This document shows positions 55,549-56,326 of a stretch of DNA of 56,326 nt, one piece after another. Position 1 is the stretch's first letter. Each line of letters opens with the position of its first letter. The notes beneath the pieces were generated by a model that searched no databases, was not told the DNA's origin, and saw nothing but the letters and a program-made list of their open reading frames with translations. This DNA is from an uncultured Clostridia bacterium (lineage in GTDB: Bacteria; Bacillota; Clostridia; Christensenellales; CAG-314): NCBI GenBank assembly GCA_947625185.1, contig CANQNJ010000006.1, forward strand, positions 1 to 56,326. The letters run 5' to 3'. The position numbers and the translations under genes are program-made.

Positions 55549-56106
55549 CTAGTGTCCCGCGTCATTGACGGCAAGTCCCGCAAGGAAGTCGATAGCGGAA
55601 CCCTTTTCGATATACGCCCACTTGGCATAGATAGTTACGGAGTCGTTGGGGACGATGTAAACGCCGTCTATGGCATTTTCGTAATTTTTGTCGCTGTACC
55701 AACCGACAAAGACTTCTCCCGACGCGGATACGGGCGTCGGCAGGATCATCATTTCGCCTGCGAGCCTTGTTCTGTCTTGAAGCGAGTTGTCCCCCGTTTC
55801 CAAATGAATAGTCACGTTGTAGCGCGCATATGCAACATAATCCTTGTCTTCCAATGCGGTATCGAACGGAAACGGTTCCGTAAAGTCGGCGTCCAGATAC
55901 CAACCCTCGAATGTGGCGCCGTTCTTGGAGGGAACGGTCGGTGCGGAGACTTTGTCGCCCGCGTTGAAGGGGATATCTTCCACCGCGCTACCGCCGTTGC
56001 TGTTAAAGCTTATCTTGTGCGCGTATTCCGTCTTGTCGCACGCCGCAACGGACACTGCCATTACGGCAACAAGCAGCAAAACCGCTATCGTAATAAATTT
56101 CCTCAT
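55549..56106 (-). CDS. Proximal part of the InlB lipoprotein (signal peptide and two InlB repeats), ends at TAG
   Basis: 185 residues. Lipoprotein signal with lipobox VAAC at about residue 23, then two InlB repeats (FEGWYLDAD and FVGWYSDKN ... TIYAKW). The product stops at TAG just after a third linker, although the same frame goes on for 686 more sense codons. GGAGGAAG precedes the ATG. It lies 15 bases after the unrecognised gene at the window edge. As it stands it would be a short, anchored stub. Confidence 0.85.
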   Translation of the reverse strand: MRKFITIAVLLLVAVMAVSVAACDKTEYAHKISFNSNGGSAVEDIPFNAGDKVSAPTVPSKNGATFEGWYLDADFTEPFPFDTALEDKDYVAYARYNVTIHLETGDNSLQDRTRLAGEMMILPTPVSASGEVFVGWYSDKNYENAIDGVYIVPNDSVTIYAKWAYIEKGSAIDFLAGLAVNDAGH

Positions 56107-56121
56107 GTCTTCCTCCTTTTG

Positions 56122-56326
56122 TTATTTTTGCAAAAAATCCAGAATTATATCCGAATAAAAATATCTACCGCGATATGCAACGTTGGATCCCACGACGTGC
56201 TGTCCGTACAGAACTTTGAAAGTAACCTCGTCCCCCATACCAAGCTCCACGAGCTTGTTGTACAGCTCGGTATTTTGTTTGAGTCGTCCCGCAATATCGT
56301 CCGTATAGGACATAAGAAGCATATTG
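56122..56326 (-). CDS. C-terminal end of an unrecognised protein
   Basis: The frame is open to the window edge; about 68 codons are visible. The end reads EVTFKVLYGQHVVGSNVAYRG and closes with ILDFLQK. I do not recognise the family. It is co-directional with the InlB lipoprotein gene 15 bases downstream, so probably the same operon. Confidence 0.6.
   Translation of the reverse strand, partial: NMLLMSYTDDIAGRLKQNTELYNKLVELGMGDEVTFKVLYGQHVVGSNVAYRGRYFYSDIILDFLQK

Noticed and set aside
55549..55551. TAG recoded as a sense codon throughout this genome
   Set aside because: metK and other frames end normally, with TAG as the final stop of metK, so general recoding is not supported.

Overview
The window looks like a chromosomal segment of an uncultured, probably anaerobic Clostridia-type Firmicute. 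A gut lineage related to Christensenellales is possible, but that is inference. The evidence is consensus sigma-A promoters and GGAGG-type ribosome binding sites, a SAM-I riboswitch before metK, a CIRCE operator before an Hsp20 gene, the secA-prfB arrangement, encoded tRNA CCA, and several lipoproteins with InlB/Listeria-Bacteroides repeats (FxGWY...LYAKW). Nearly all genes are on the minus strand. Only one protein gene and one tRNA are convincingly on the plus strand.

Layout from left to right. 1-5.4 kb: an RND-type exporter cut by the window edge, a leucine-rich-repeat remnant, a CIRCE-controlled Hsp20, and a plus-strand flippase-like membrane protein. 5.5-16.0 kb: a tight minus-strand run behind a SAM-I riboswitch: metK, recD2, comF, secA, prfB, a DUF3737 beta-helix gene and a PatB/MalY-type C-S lyase. 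16.2-18.5 kb: tRNA-Thr(GGT), an AbiE-type toxin/antitoxin pair, and a degenerate second copy of the tRNA 3' end, together forming a small islet. 18.5-24.4 kb: a secreted M3-type peptidase lipoprotein with five InlB repeats, then the TrkA/TrkH potassium uptake pair. 24.4-27.7 kb: an acyl-CoA ligase-like enzyme, a phosphoribosyltransferase and a HAD phosphatase that may be leaderless.

27.7-45.9 kb: a surface and transport block. It holds a 3986-residue lipoprotein built of MBG-type and other beta repeats and ending in a Hint (intein/hedgehog-type) domain. Just downstream on the same strand are an ABC ATPase, an ABC permease and a large membrane-anchored Ig/beta-helix protein. 46.7-53.4 kb: a five-gene operon with its own promoter: GlpA-like dehydrogenase, a second FAD oxidoreductase, a DUF1667 protein, an FGGY kinase and an alkyl-DHAP-synthase-like FAD enzyme. 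Together they suggest glycerol/glycerol-3-phosphate oxidation to DHAP, perhaps with a branch to ether lipid. 53.4-56.3 kb: an InlB-repeat lipoprotein split by an in-frame TAG, and the end of an unrecognised gene.

The most unusual items are two. First, a highly structured dispersed element occurs in two copies (24.46-24.73 and 46.32-46.69 kb). Two blocks match at 177 of 185 positions, and in both places the element sits between a stop codon and a terminator. The copies flank the surface/ABC block as direct repeats. Second, the giant Hint lipoprotein has a sharp internal change in base composition.
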